A stretch of 64,000 bases of DNA from Pectinatus cerevisiiphilus (GCF_004341685.1 NZ_SMAA01000011.1:19201-83200); one strand, 5' to 3'; shown: positions 36,242 to 45,925, counted from the stretch's first letter. Notes: generated by a model from the letters alone, not told the origin. A program made the numbers and translations.

Positions 36242-37843
36242 ATGGATGCACGCGAAGTGATTTTAGATAAATACTCCGGCCGCGTTTTTAAAAATAGAAA
36301 AGATCATATCGTTGAGCTGGATGAAGCTGGCGTGCCTAAAGAGATAGCCGCCAACAGCCGTTCTGTACCGGGAATGATGATAAACAGAGGCTGCTGCTAC
36401 GCAGGTTGTAAAGGCGTTGTGCTCGGACCATTGCGTGATACCGTAGTAATAACCCATGGACCTATTGGCTGCGGTTATTATACATGGGGCACGAGAAGAA
36501 ATAAAGCGGATTCACCGGATGGACGCAATTTCGTCCAATATTGTTTTTCGACAGATATGCAGGAAACAGATATTGTTTTCGGCGGTATGAAAAAATTACG
36601 TCAAGCTATTCGGGAAGCTGTTGAAATATTTCATCCTAAGGCAGTTATGATCTGCTCGACATGTCCTATCGGTCTTATCGGTGATGATATCAACGCTGTG
36701 GCTACTGAATCAGAAAAACTATACGGCATAACTTGTGTTGCTTATAGCTGCGAAGGTTATAAGGGCGTCAGCCAGTCTGCGGGCCATCATATAGCTAACA
36801 ACGGACTTATGCGGCGCGTTATCGGTTCCGCCAAAGATAAAATTCCCGAAAGAGGACTGCGTATTAATATCCTCGGTGAATATAATATCGGTGGTGACGG
36901 TTGGGAAGAAGAACGTATCCTCAAAAAAATTGGTTACGAAATAGTTGCCGTATTTACAGGTGACGGCTCTTATGAAGCCTTGACCCATGCCCATACAGCT
37001 GATCTTAACCTCGTCCAGTGCCATCGTTCTATCAACTATATCGCCGAAATGATGAAAACCAAATATAACATTGATTGGCTCAAAGTAAACTTTGTCGGCA
37101 TTGATGAAACAATCCGTACACTGCGCGAAATAGCCGATTATTTTGGCAATGAAGAAATTAAACAGCGTACTGAAGAAGTAATCGCTGAAGAATTGGCAGA
37201 CATAGCCGAAGATAGAAAGTTCTATCGCCAGAAACTGGAAGGAAAAACTGCTGGCGTATTCGTTGGTGGGTCCCGTTCACATCATTACCAAAATGTCTTA
37301 AAAGATTTTGGTATGAAAACCGTTATCGCTGGATATGAATTTGCCCATCGCGACGATTATGAAGGCCGCGAAGTAATACCAAACATAAAGCTTGACGCGG
37401 ACAGTAAAAACATTGAACAACTGACCGTCCATCCTGATGAACAGTTCTACCATGTAGCACTTGATAAGGAACGTTTTGATGAATTACGCAAAGAAAATGT
37501 AGAACTTGAATATTACAAAGGCATGTTCAAGGATATGGGCGATGGCACCATAGTTGTAGATGATTTTAACCATTATGAAACTGAAAAAGTTCTTGATATT
37601 TTCAAACCGGATATTTTCTATTCGGGAATAAAAGATAAATATATGATAGAGAAAAAAGGCTTTCCTTCTAATCAGCTGCATTCTTATGATTACAGCGGCC
37701 CTTATGCCGGCTTTAAAGGTGCTATAGTCTTTGCCAGAAACACTTATCTGAGCATTTACGCACCGGCATGGAAAATGTTGACACCGCCTTGGCGGACACA
37801 GCCAACATTAGAAGGTACGATGGGAGATGAAAACTATGCTTGA
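36242..37843 (+). CDS. nifD: Nitrogenase molybdenum-iron protein alpha chain
   Basis: NifD holds the FeMo-cofactor and shares the P-cluster with NifK. P-cluster cysteines are in RGCCYAGCKG, HGPIGCGYYTW and CSTCPIGLIGDD. The cofactor ligands are the cysteine in LNLVQCHRSINYIAEMM and the histidine in QLHSYDYSGPYAGF; SQSAGHHIANN supplies the active-site glutamine and histidine. The protein has 533 residues and the clostridial insertion (about 385-450), like Clostridium pasteurianum NifD. This makes a molybdenum rather than vanadium or iron-only enzyme likely. It overlaps nifK by eight bases after start correction. Confidence 0.97.
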   Translation: MDAREVILDKYSGRVFKNRKDHIVELDEAGVPKEIAANSRSVPGMMINRGCCYAGCKGVVLGPLRDTVVITHGPIGCGYYTWGTRRNKADSPDGRNFVQYCFSTDMQETDIVFGGMKKLRQAIREAVEIFHPKAVMICSTCPIGLIGDDINAVATESEKLYGITCVAYSCEGYKGVSQSAGHHIANNGLMRRVIGSAKDKIPERGLRINILGEYNIGGDGWEEERILKKIGYEIVAVFTGDGSYEALTHAHTADLNLVQCHRSINYIAEMMKTKYNIDWLKVNFVGIDETIRTLREIADYFGNEEIKQRTEEVIAEELADIAEDRKFYRQKLEGKTAGVFVGGSRSHHYQNVLKDFGMKTVIAGYEFAHRDDYEGREVIPNIKLDADSKNIEQLTVHPDEQFYHVALDKERFDELRKENVELEYYKGMFKDMGDGTIVVDDFNHYETEKVLDIFKPDIFYSGIKDKYMIEKKGFPSNQLHSYDYSGPYAGFKGAIVFARNTYLSIYAPAWKMLTPPWRTQPTLEGTMGDENYA

Positions 37844-39200
37844 TATGACACCAAAAGAATTAGTACACAGAAAGGCTTTACGCGTAAACCCAGCGAAGAC
37901 CTGCCAGCCGGTTGGTGCAATGTATGCAGCACTTGGCGTACACCGTTGTATGCCACACAGCCATGGTTCACAAGGCTGCTGTTCATATCATCGTACTTTT
38001 CTTGCCCGTCATTTTAAGGAACCGGCTATAGCCACTACAAGTTCATTTTCTGAAGGCGCCTGCGTATTCGGCGGCGGCAGCAATTTGAAAAAGGCTGTAA
38101 AAAATATTTTTGATATATATGATCCTGATATCATTGCCGTACACACGACCTGCCTTAGTGAAACAATCGGCGACGATCTTAAAACCCTTATCCAGCAGAT
38201 GGAAATACCGGAAGGAAAAATCGTTGTCCATACAAATACGCCAAGTTATGTAGGCTCGCATATTAATGGTTTTGCCAACATGATGACCGGTTTCATCAAA
38301 TACCTCAGTGACAAGAATACACCTGCTACAGGCAAAGTTGGTATTTTCCCCGGTTTTGTAAATCCAGGCGACATGCATGAATTAAAACGCATCGCCAAGA
38401 TGATCGGCGTAAAATATACCATGTTCCCTGATACAGACGGTACAATGAACTCAGCTCTTACCGGACATTATGAAATGTATCCGAAAGGCGGCACGACCGT
38501 TGATGAAATCCGTGAATTAGGTGGTGCACAACATGTGCTGGCTCTCGGTGAAATAACCAGTGTTACACCTGCCATGGAATTGAAACGGAAATGTGATGTT
38601 GACTTTTCATCACTGCCGCTGCCTATAGGCGTGGAAGCAACTGACAAATACGTAATGGCTCTTTCTCACCTGAGCAAAAGAGAAGTACCCACGGAACTTG
38701 AAGAAGAACGTGGCCAGTTACTTGATATAATGATTGACTCACATGCATATTACGGCGATAAACGCGTAGCAATCGCCGGTGATCCTGACACGGTTCTCGG
38801 GTTTGCTGCTTTCTGCCTCGAACTCGGCATGAAACCAAAATACATGATAACAGGCACACCGGACGAAAAGTTCACCAAAAAAGCAAAAGAATTGCTTTTA
38901 AAATATGGTGTTACAGACTGCATCGCCAAAGCGAACACAGATTTATTTGAACTGCATCAGTTGATAAAAAATGAACCTGTCGACCTTCTTATCGGCGGCA
39001 CACATTGCAAATACATTGCCCGTGCTGAAGATGTTCCATTTGTAAGAGCAGGTTTCCCTATTCTTGACAGATATGTACATCCGTATATGCCACTTGTCGG
39101 TTACAGAGGCGCTATGCGTCTGGCGGAACTCATTAGCAATGCATTGCTTGACAGACAAGACCGCGATGCTGAAGACAAAGATTTTGAATTAGTAATGTAA
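37836..39200 (+). CDS. nifK: Nitrogenase molybdenum-iron protein beta chain
   Basis: NifK forms the alpha2-beta2 MoFe protein with NifD. The opening MLDMTPKELVHRKALRVNPA matches the short clostridial type, which lacks the N-terminal extension of proteobacterial NifK. P-cluster ligands are in AKTCQPVGAMYAALGVHRCM, SHGSQGCCSYHRT and TTCLSETIGDD, and the serine/SSF region follows (TTSSFSEGACVFGGGSN). GGGAG nine bases upstream selects the ATG at 37836 over that at 37827 (454 residues). It closes the first nif unit. Confidence 0.97.
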   Translation: MLDMTPKELVHRKALRVNPAKTCQPVGAMYAALGVHRCMPHSHGSQGCCSYHRTFLARHFKEPAIATTSSFSEGACVFGGGSNLKKAVKNIFDIYDPDIIAVHTTCLSETIGDDLKTLIQQMEIPEGKIVVHTNTPSYVGSHINGFANMMTGFIKYLSDKNTPATGKVGIFPGFVNPGDMHELKRIAKMIGVKYTMFPDTDGTMNSALTGHYEMYPKGGTTVDEIRELGGAQHVLALGEITSVTPAMELKRKCDVDFSSLPLPIGVEATDKYVMALSHLSKREVPTELEEERGQLLDIMIDSHAYYGDKRVAIAGDPDTVLGFAAFCLELGMKPKYMITGTPDEKFTKKAKELLLKYGVTDCIAKANTDLFELHQLIKNEPVDLLIGGTHCKYIARAEDVPFVRAGFPILDRYVHPYMPLVGYRGAMRLAELISNALLDRQDRDAEDKDFELVM

Positions 39201-39264
39201 TAATGTAATTTTGTTATAAAACTCTCCATATCTTTTACCTCACTGGGGGAAAGATACCTTAAAA

Positions 39265-39318
39265 CGCTCTGCTGCCTGCCATTTATATAATAGCGGCAGC
39301 AGGGCGATTAAGTTTTTA
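39265..39318 (+). terminator. Terminator-like hairpin after nifK
   Basis: A 12-base stem with one wobble pair (arms 39265-39276 and 39295-39306); a T run begins about seven bases later. Confidence 0.6.
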
Positions 39319-39374
39319 TTTAATCGAATAATTTGACATTTGAGCGGAAACTTCTGTTTCTCAAAGAATTACTA

Positions 39375-39403
39375 TTGTGTTTTTAGAATAACTTGTGTAT
39401 AAT
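39375..39403 (+). promoter_or_regulatory. Promoter driving a short RNA or leader before nifE
   Basis: TTGTGT, a 17-base spacer and a perfect TATAAT (39398-39403). The start near 39410 lies less than 20 bases before a strong terminator. Confidence 0.6.
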
Positions 39404-39409
39404 GGATAA

Positions 39410-39480
39410 AAATAAACAGAAATAACGGCTCTCTAATACAATGAAGTATTAATCTTGTATTGGGGAGCTTTTGTGTTTTT
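39410..39480 (+). ncRNA. Candidate small RNA or aborted nifE leader ending at a strong terminator
   Basis: The terminator arms (39428-39441 and 39455-39468) form 14 continuous pairs, three of them wobble, and are followed by TTTTGTGTTTTT. With the promoter just upstream this predicts an RNA of about 65-70 bases. Whether it is an independent small RNA or a regulated leader is unknown. Confidence 0.5.
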
Positions 39481-39493
39481 ATTTGTCAATATT

Positions 39494-39522
39494 TTGTCAA
39501 CACCATGATCTGCATAGATAAT
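39494..39522 (+). promoter_or_regulatory. Second promoter, close to nifE
   Basis: TTGTCA (39494-39499), a 17-base spacer, GATAAT (39517-39522), about 30 bases before the start codon and downstream of the terminator. Confidence 0.5.
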
Positions 39523-39559
39523 ATGCAATTGGGTTTGAAAAGAAAAGGATGTGTGGATT

Positions 39560-40906
39560 ATGAGCGACGGCATTTTAGAAGTGCGGAAAAAATCGATAAT
39601 GGTCAAAAATCTTGGCTGTAGCGGTAAAGGAATAGATTGTGATAAAGCCAGTGTTTCCGGTTCTGTTAGCCAACGCGCCTGTGTCTACTGCGGCGCCCGC
39701 GTTGTTTTAAACCCGATAACAGATGCCTTTCATATAGTCCACGGTCCAATTGGCTGTGCCAGCTATACATGGGATATCAGGGGAAGTTTATCAAGCGGCA
39801 GTGAAATATACCGCAATAGCTTTTCTACTGACCTGCGTGAGGAAGATATTATCTTTGGCGGTGCCAAAAAACTAGCCGCAGCCATAGACGAAATAGCCAC
39901 AAAATATTCTCCCAAATTGATTTTTGTTTACGCTACCTGTATTGTCGGTGTAATTGGCGATGATGTAGAAGCTGTCTGCAAAAATGCTGAAGAAAAATAT
40001 AAGATACGCGTCATTCCAGTAAAAGCAGCCGGTTTTTCAGGAACCAAAAGACAAGGCTACAAGCTTGCCTGCAATGCAATGATGCAGCTCATCAGACCAC
40101 ATAAATTGTCCGAAAAAGCATTGCATAACGGCGTAAACATTCTCGGTGATTTTAATTTAGCTGGAGAAATGTGGCTCATAAAAAATTATTTTAAAAAAAT
40201 TGGCATAGAAGTCGTATCCACAATTACTGGCGATGCTTCTTATGAAACACTCATAAAAGCTCCATCTGCCGCCCTTAACATAGTACAATGCGCCGGTTCA
40301 TCAATGTATCTGGCAAAGATGATGGAAGAAGAGTTTGATATTCCTTTTATGAAAGTTAGCTTCTTTGGCATAGAAGACACCAGCGCCTCCATCATGCGTG
40401 TTGCCCATATGCTGGGCGATGCTTCCGTAGTAGAAAAAGCAGAAGCATTTACGCAGCGGGAAAGTTCGCGGCTACGAAAGTTCATGGAAAAATACAGACC
40501 CAATCTCGAAGGAAAAAGAGCAGCCATTTATGTTGGCGGTGGTTTCAAAGCTATTTCCTTGATCAGACAGTTCAATGAAATGGGCATAAAAACCGTAGTA
40601 GTGGGAACCCAGACAGGGAAAAAAGATGAATATGAAGTCATTCAAAGCATCGTCAACGATGATACCGTTATCCTAGATGATGCCAATCCCGCAGAACTTG
40701 AATTTTTCATAAAACAAAAAAAAGCTGACATATTAGTGGGCGGTGTAAAAGAAAGACCGCTTGCCTATAAGCTCGGCGTTGCCTTTTGTGACCACAATCA
40801 TGAAAGAAAACACGCACTGGGCGGTTATGAAGGCGTAGAAAATTTTACCAAGGAAATAAACCTGAGTATAAATAGTCCTGTATGGGAATATATGACAGCA
40901 ATATAG
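39560..40906 (+). CDS. nifE: FeMo-cofactor scaffold protein NifE
   Basis: NifE, with NifN, forms the scaffold on which the NifB product is turned into FeMo-cofactor. The 448-residue protein is a NifD paralogue: RACVYCGARVVLNPITDAFH and HGPIGCASYTWDIRGSLS carry the cluster cysteines, VYATCIVGVIGDDVEAVC the third, and ALNIVQCAGSSMYLAKMMEE corresponds to the cofactor-cysteine region. The ATG at 39560 follows AAAGGATG; a GTG at 39551 overlaps that site. It is the first gene of the second nif unit. Confidence 0.95.
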   Translation: MSDGILEVRKKSIMVKNLGCSGKGIDCDKASVSGSVSQRACVYCGARVVLNPITDAFHIVHGPIGCASYTWDIRGSLSSGSEIYRNSFSTDLREEDIIFGGAKKLAAAIDEIATKYSPKLIFVYATCIVGVIGDDVEAVCKNAEEKYKIRVIPVKAAGFSGTKRQGYKLACNAMMQLIRPHKLSEKALHNGVNILGDFNLAGEMWLIKNYFKKIGIEVVSTITGDASYETLIKAPSAALNIVQCAGSSMYLAKMMEEEFDIPFMKVSFFGIEDTSASIMRVAHMLGDASVVEKAEAFTQRESSRLRKFMEKYRPNLEGKRAAIYVGGGFKAISLIRQFNEMGIKTVVVGTQTGKKDEYEVIQSIVNDDTVILDDANPAELEFFIKQKKADILVGGVKERPLAYKLGVAFCDHNHERKHALGGYEGVENFTKEINLSINSPVWEYMTAI

Positions 40907-40955
40907 CTAAAGATTATATGTTGCATATGTTTTGGAGAGAAAGGAAGATGCTGTC

Positions 40956-43619
40956 ATGGAAAATGCCGTTAACTTAAATATAAATCCCTGTAAAATGTGT
41001 GTCCCACTCGGTTCTGTAACGGCATTATACGGTATTGCCCGTTGTATGTCGATATTGCATGGTTCACAAGGCTGCAGCACATATATAAGGCGCCATATGG
41101 CAACTCATTATAACGAACCTGTAGATATAGCTTCTTCTTCACTCACAGAAGAAGGTACTGTTTTCGGCGGTGAAAAGAATTTATTAATAGGCCTTGAAAA
41201 TCTCATCCGCTTATACGATCCAGAAGTTATTGGTGTATCAACCACATGCCTGGCTGAAACAATCGGCGAAGATGTTGCTGCTATTATCAAAAAATTTTAC
41301 GAAACCCATCCTGATTGCAAGGCAAAAATCATACCAATTTCTTCACCAAGTTATGCAGGTACACATTTTGATGGTTTCTTTCGCGCTATAAGAGCGGTAG
41401 TAGAAAATGTCGACATGGATACCACCCCAAATAATAAAATAAACATCGTTACTGGCATGATATCACCTGCCGATACACGTTATCTCAAAAATTTACTGGC
41501 TTCTATGGATATAGATTATATCCTGCTGCCTGATATAGCCGACAACTTAGACGGAATACATGTAGAAAAATACGACCGTCTGCCTAAAGGCGGCACACCG
41601 CTGAGTGAAATAAGCAAAATGGCTGGTGCCAAATATACAATTGAGTTATCTACTTTTAACACTGATGAATTTTCACCCGCCGTTTATTTAAAACAAAAAT
41701 ATAATGTACCATACTGTCGCCTTGATTTACCGATCGGCATAAAGGCAGTTGATGCCCTTATCAATAAATTAAAAGAATTGGGCGGTAAAGTCCCGGAAAG
41801 CCTGCGTAAAGAACGCGGACGCTACCTTGATGCCATGGTGGACTCACACAAATACAATGCTATGGGCCGGGCTGCCATATTCGGTGAACCAGACCTTGTC
41901 AAAGGCATTACCAGTCTTTGCTGTGAAAATGGTGTAATTCCGGTTGTATGCGCGACAGGCTCGGTTTGCCGCAACTTTACCGAAAATCTTGAAGCACAGA
42001 TAAAGAAAGCTGCCAAACTACAATTCGTAGAAAAAACCGCTATTATAGATGATGCCGACTTTACCGCTATCGAAAATGCCGTAGTCGACTGCAAAGCAAA
42101 TATCATGATTGGCAGTGGTGACGGCCACCGCATCGAAGAACGTCTGTCTGTTCCTTTACTGCGTTGTAGTTTCCCCATCCATGACAGAGTGGGCGGTCAG
42201 CGTGTCCGGGTACTGGGCTATGATGGTTCTCTACGCTTACTCGATGATATTGCCAATACACTTTTGGCAAGACTGGAAAAAAGTTACCGCAGTGAACTTT
42301 ACAATAAATATTTTGTCAAAAATGATAAACTATCTGCCAATGCAACAACTGCTAACGTTGTCGATATCCAGCAAAAACAGATCATGCGGAAAAAAACACT
42401 GACCCATCCCTGTTATACCTGTGGCAGTAAAAAATATGCCCGTATCCATCTGCCAGTTGCCCCTAAATGTAATATCCAGTGCAATTACTGTGTACGAAAA
42501 TACGATTGCCCGAATGAAAGCAGACCTGGTGTAACGACAGAAATACTGTCTCCACAAGAAGCTTTCGAAAAATATATGCTCGTTAAAGAACGCGTGCCCA
42601 ATCTCACAGTTGTAGGCATTGCTGGTCCTGGCGATGCATTGGCAAATTTTGAGCAGACGAAAAAAACACTCCAGCTTATCAGGGAAGCTGACCCAGAAGT
42701 GACATTCTGCCTTTCCACCAATGGTCTGATGCTGCCACAGTATGCACAAGAATTAATAGATTTAGGCGTAACACACGTCACTGTCACACTCAATGCGATA
42801 GATCCGCGGATTGGTGCCAAAATATATAAGCATATAGATTATATGGGGATACGTTATACCGGCGAAAGTGCTGCGGGCATATTGCTTGGCAACCAGCTGA
42901 ACGGTTTGCGCTATCTTACCAGACACGGCATAATGTGCAAAGTGAATATCGTCATGCTGAAGGGCATCAACGATGACCACATTGAAGCCGTGGTTAAAAA
43001 AGCAGAAGAACTCGGCTGTGAAATAACCAATATCATGCAGCTTATCCCTGTAAAAGACAGTACTTTCCAAGATATGCCGCTCGTTTCCAATAAAGAAATA
43101 ATGGAAATGAGAAAAAAATGCGGTATCTATATGAAACAGATGTACCACTGCAAGCAATGCCGTGCTGACGCAATTGGCACCTTGGGGAATGATATATCCA
43201 TAGAATATAGAAAATGTACAGATAAAGCCACAAAATCAATAGCTCCCATCAACACATATCGTTTTGCTGCCGCTACTAAAAGCGGTATGCTCATTGACTG
43301 CCACTTTGGTCAGGCAGAAGAGTTTTATATATATGAAAGTGATGGCAGTACTGTACGATTTTTGGAAAAACGCAATGTCGAAAGATATTGCATGGGCAAA
43401 CAGGCCTGTGATGATAAAACAGACAAAATAGATAAAATCATATTAACAATCAAAGACTGTGCTGCCGTTATTTCTCTGCGAATAGGCGAAGCACCCCAGC
43501 AAAGACTGGAACAGGCCGGCATAGATGTAATAATTACTTATGACCGCATAGAAGATGCCATAAAAAAAGCCGCCTTGTCCAGGAAAAATGCTAGTGAGCT
43601 TTTGGATAAAGCATTATAA
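40956..43619 (+). CDS. nifN-B: NifN-NifB fusion with C-terminal NifX-like domain
   Basis: An 887-residue fusion. Residues about 1-450 are NifN, the NifE partner (CKMCVPLGSVTALYGIARCM, HGSQGCSTYIRRHM, TTCLAETIGEDV). Residues about 475-760 are the radical SAM protein NifB, which makes NifB-co from two iron-sulfur clusters and a carbon from S-adenosylmethionine: the radical cluster motif CNIQCNYC, then KYDCPNESRPGV and further cysteines (HCKQCRADAIG). Residues about 775-885 form the small cofactor-binding domain shared by NifX, NifY and NifB tails. NifN-B fusions are known in Clostridium. AAAGGAAG selects the ATG at 40956. Confidence 0.95.
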   Translation: MENAVNLNINPCKMCVPLGSVTALYGIARCMSILHGSQGCSTYIRRHMATHYNEPVDIASSSLTEEGTVFGGEKNLLIGLENLIRLYDPEVIGVSTTCLAETIGEDVAAIIKKFYETHPDCKAKIIPISSPSYAGTHFDGFFRAIRAVVENVDMDTTPNNKINIVTGMISPADTRYLKNLLASMDIDYILLPDIADNLDGIHVEKYDRLPKGGTPLSEISKMAGAKYTIELSTFNTDEFSPAVYLKQKYNVPYCRLDLPIGIKAVDALINKLKELGGKVPESLRKERGRYLDAMVDSHKYNAMGRAAIFGEPDLVKGITSLCCENGVIPVVCATGSVCRNFTENLEAQIKKAAKLQFVEKTAIIDDADFTAIENAVVDCKANIMIGSGDGHRIEERLSVPLLRCSFPIHDRVGGQRVRVLGYDGSLRLLDDIANTLLARLEKSYRSELYNKYFVKNDKLSANATTANVVDIQQKQIMRKKTLTHPCYTCGSKKYARIHLPVAPKCNIQCNYCVRKYDCPNESRPGVTTEILSPQEAFEKYMLVKERVPNLTVVGIAGPGDALANFEQTKKTLQLIREADPEVTFCLSTNGLMLPQYAQELIDLGVTHVTVTLNAIDPRIGAKIYKHIDYMGIRYTGESAAGILLGNQLNGLRYLTRHGIMCKVNIVMLKGINDDHIEAVVKKAEELGCEITNIMQLIPVKDSTFQDMPLVSNKEIMEMRKKCGIYMKQMYHCKQCRADAIGTLGNDISIEYRKCTDKATKSIAPINTYRFAAATKSGMLIDCHFGQAEEFYIYESDGSTVRFLEKRNVERYCMGKQACDDKTDKIDKIILTIKDCAAVISLRIGEAPQQRLEQAGIDVIITYDRIEDAIKKAALSRKNASELLDKAL

Positions 43620-43670
43620 TTGCCCCACAGTCATCCCAAACTGTGTCTTGTTTCAAAAGGAGGTGGCGAT

Positions 43671-44591
43671 ATGCTAACGGATGCGACCTTATGTTATATA
43701 GAGAACGCCTCGAAACAGCAACAACAGCTGATTCTAAGGGCTCTTGGCAAACTGCCGATAGAGGCAATAGAAATCACTGCTCCCGTCTGGGAAAATATAG
43801 CTGACATGAAAAACCTCCCGCAAAAAAAATATATTTTGCGTATAAATAACTATAAGGCTATTCGATATTACAAGGGTTTTTATCGTTATGTGGTAACTGC
43901 GCAAGAGCCAGCCGCTGAAGGGCAGCTGGCTGAACAGCCTATGTATGCATCCACTGGTGTTAAATGTTCAGTGCGGGTTGTTGGTCTATCACGCAAAACT
44001 GTGCCTGATATGGAAAAGACTTTTTCCCAATGGCGTAAAGCCAAAAGGGATATTTCCTTTGAACCACTTAATTCCCTTTATCAGGCTACAGCACTCGCCT
44101 TTGCCTGGCACAACTACGGCGGGCAATCCGTATCAACCTTCTGTGGAATCGCTAATCACGCTCCCTTAGAAGAAATATTGCTGACAGATTATCTCGCAGG
44201 AAACATGGCTGCCATAAAAGGATTCAATTTCACCATACTCAAAAAGACACTTGAAGCTATCACCGACACATCCATACCTGCCAACAAGCCTATTCTCGGC
44301 AATGCCATCTTCGCGGTGGAATCTGGTATCCACGTTGACGGTATCATGAAAGATCCACAGCTCTACGAACCATATCCACCCGAGCTCATCCATGCCAAAC
44401 GACATATTGTGCTCGGTTGTACATCGGGAAGAAAATCTATAGAAGCAAAGCTCAGAGAGCTTAAACTTAATTGCTGCAAAATAGATACAGCTTTTATACT
44501 TGATAAAGTAAAAGAAAAATCGCGCAGTTTGTGCCGCTCCATAACAGATAAAGAATTCTATGATCTGGTGGAAATGATGGGACGTGTTTAA
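43671..44591 (+). CDS. nifV-omega: Homocitrate synthase omega subunit
   Basis: The 306-residue protein corresponds to the C-terminal communication and regulatory part of homocitrate synthase, made here as a separate chain as in Clostridium pasteurianum (nifV omega). Recognisable parts are a degenerate barrel, STFCGIANHAPLEEIL, and the subdomain GNAIFAVESGIHVDGIMKD, then HIVLGCTSGRKSIEAKLREL. Homocitrate is the organic ligand of FeMo-cofactor. The frame is open to 43620, but AAAGGAGG sets the ATG at 43671. It overlaps or abuts the alpha gene, so both chains are probably made in step. Confidence 0.9.
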   Translation: MLTDATLCYIENASKQQQQLILRALGKLPIEAIEITAPVWENIADMKNLPQKKYILRINNYKAIRYYKGFYRYVVTAQEPAAEGQLAEQPMYASTGVKCSVRVVGLSRKTVPDMEKTFSQWRKAKRDISFEPLNSLYQATALAFAWHNYGGQSVSTFCGIANHAPLEEILLTDYLAGNMAAIKGFNFTILKKTLEAITDTSIPANKPILGNAIFAVESGIHVDGIMKDPQLYEPYPPELIHAKRHIVLGCTSGRKSIEAKLRELKLNCCKIDTAFILDKVKEKSRSLCRSITDKEFYDLVEMMGRV

Positions 44592-44592
44592 A

Positions 44593-45375
44593 ATGCTGGT
44601 TCCACATATTCATATTGTCGATACGACACTCCGTGATGGTGCCCAAAGCCCCTTTATCATGTTTAATGATAAAGAAAAAATTGCCATAGTTAAAATGTTG
44701 ACCGAAAAAGGCGTTTATCAAATAGAAGCAGGTATCCCGGCCATAGGTAAAAGTGAGCAGGAAATCATAAAAAAAATAAAGTCAGCCTGCCCCAATACCC
44801 AAATAGCGGTATGGAACAGATTAAATATTGACGATATAAATATTTCACTTGAATGCAATGCCGATATAATCCATATAAGCATACCAGTTTCCTATCGGCA
44901 GATACATGAAAAATTGAAAAAAGATGAAACATGGCTGCTAAATGAAATAAGTGAAGTACTCTCTGCAACAATTGGCAATGCAAAAGAAGTGACAATTGGC
45001 ATGGAGGATGCCTCACGGGCACAAATGGATTTTATGCTCACAGTAGTGCGCAAAGTACAGCAGTTTGGTATCAGCAGAGTGAGATTTGCCGATACAGTGG
45101 GAATCATGACACCATCTACTGTATACGACCAAATCAGCAAGCTGATAAAAGCTACTGGCATAGATGTAGAATTTCATGCGCACAACGACCTAGGAATGGC
45201 TGTAGCCAACTCACTAGCAGCCGTACAAGCCGGAGCCAGTTTCATTGATACCACAATACATGGTATAGGAGAACGCTGCGGTAATTGTGATATGGATAAA
45301 TTCATTTTTGCCGCTTCATCAATATTTAACAGCAATAGAAGCGAAAGGGTTAAGGGTGGTGAACACAATGGATAA
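44593..45375 (+). CDS. nifV-alpha: Homocitrate synthase alpha subunit
   Basis: The catalytic TIM barrel of homocitrate synthase (about 260 residues) joins acetyl-CoA and 2-oxoglutarate. It has the DRE-TIM opening IVDTTLRDGAQSP, the metal motif EFHAHNDLGMAVANSLAAVQ and GIGERCGNCDMDKF. It lacks the C-terminal half found in fused NifV, which is supplied by the omega chain encoded just upstream. GGGACG ten bases before the ATG at 44593 supports this start; a GTG at 44584 lies inside the omega gene. Confidence 0.92.
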   Translation: MLVPHIHIVDTTLRDGAQSPFIMFNDKEKIAIVKMLTEKGVYQIEAGIPAIGKSEQEIIKKIKSACPNTQIAVWNRLNIDDINISLECNADIIHISIPVSYRQIHEKLKKDETWLLNEISEVLSATIGNAKEVTIGMEDASRAQMDFMLTVVRKVQQFGISRVRFADTVGIMTPSTVYDQISKLIKATGIDVEFHAHNDLGMAVANSLAAVQAGASFIDTTIHGIGERCGNCDMDKFIFAASSIFNSNRSERVKGGEHNG

Positions 45376-45814
45376 AACAGATAAAGCAATACTAAAAAAT
45401 TTACAGAAAAACGCACGGATGACGATTTCTGATTTAAGTGCAGCTATTTCTCTATCAATGCCCGCAGCTAGTGAACGGGTACGCAAACTAGAAACTTCCG
45501 GTGTCATAAAACAATACACCGTAATACTGGATCCCGAAAAAATAAACAAGCATTTGACGGCACTTATGTTTTTGCGTTTTGACAGCACAACAAACGGTGA
45601 AGCCTTTGCTGAATATGTAAAAACGGAACCAGAAATAAACGAATGTTATTATATAACCGGTAATTTTGATTATTACTTGAAAATTATAACGGAAGACGCA
45701 CGCACCTTAATGTCTTTACTTTCCAGAATAAAAAATCATCCAGGTTTAGTAACAACAGCCAATGTCGTTGTCTTATCAAATATTGTAGATAACGTATCCG
45801 TGCTATCTGATTGA
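45368..45814 (+). CDS. Lrp/AsnC-family transcriptional regulator
   Basis: A 148-residue regulator with an N-terminal helix-turn-helix (DKAILKNLQKNARMTISDLS, MPAASERVRKLETSGVI) and a C-terminal RAM ligand-binding domain (INECYYITGNFDYYLKIITED). Such proteins sense amino acids or related small molecules. It overlaps nifV-alpha by eight bases and is the last gene before the operon terminator, so it should be made only when nif genes are on. Homocitrate or a nitrogen signal could be the ligand, but that is a guess. The ATG at 45368 follows GGTGGTG. Confidence 0.92.
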   Translation: MDKTDKAILKNLQKNARMTISDLSAAISLSMPAASERVRKLETSGVIKQYTVILDPEKINKHLTALMFLRFDSTTNGEAFAEYVKTEPEINECYYITGNFDYYLKIITEDARTLMSLLSRIKNHPGLVTTANVVVLSNIVDNVSVLSD

Positions 45815-45830
45815 AAAACAAACAATAAAG

Positions 45831-45925
45831 ACTCCCCGCAGGATGTGATGTACCCCCATTCGTTAGATTTTTAAGTCTAATGAATGGGGGCAGTTCAATG
45901 CATTCCTGGCAGGGAGCCTTTTTAT
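45831..45925 (+). terminator. Nested terminator of the nif operon
   Basis: An outer stem (CTCCC/GGGAG with AGGA/TCCT) encloses a 15-base hairpin (arms 45853-45867 and 45876-45890), followed by TTTTT. Confidence 0.85.
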
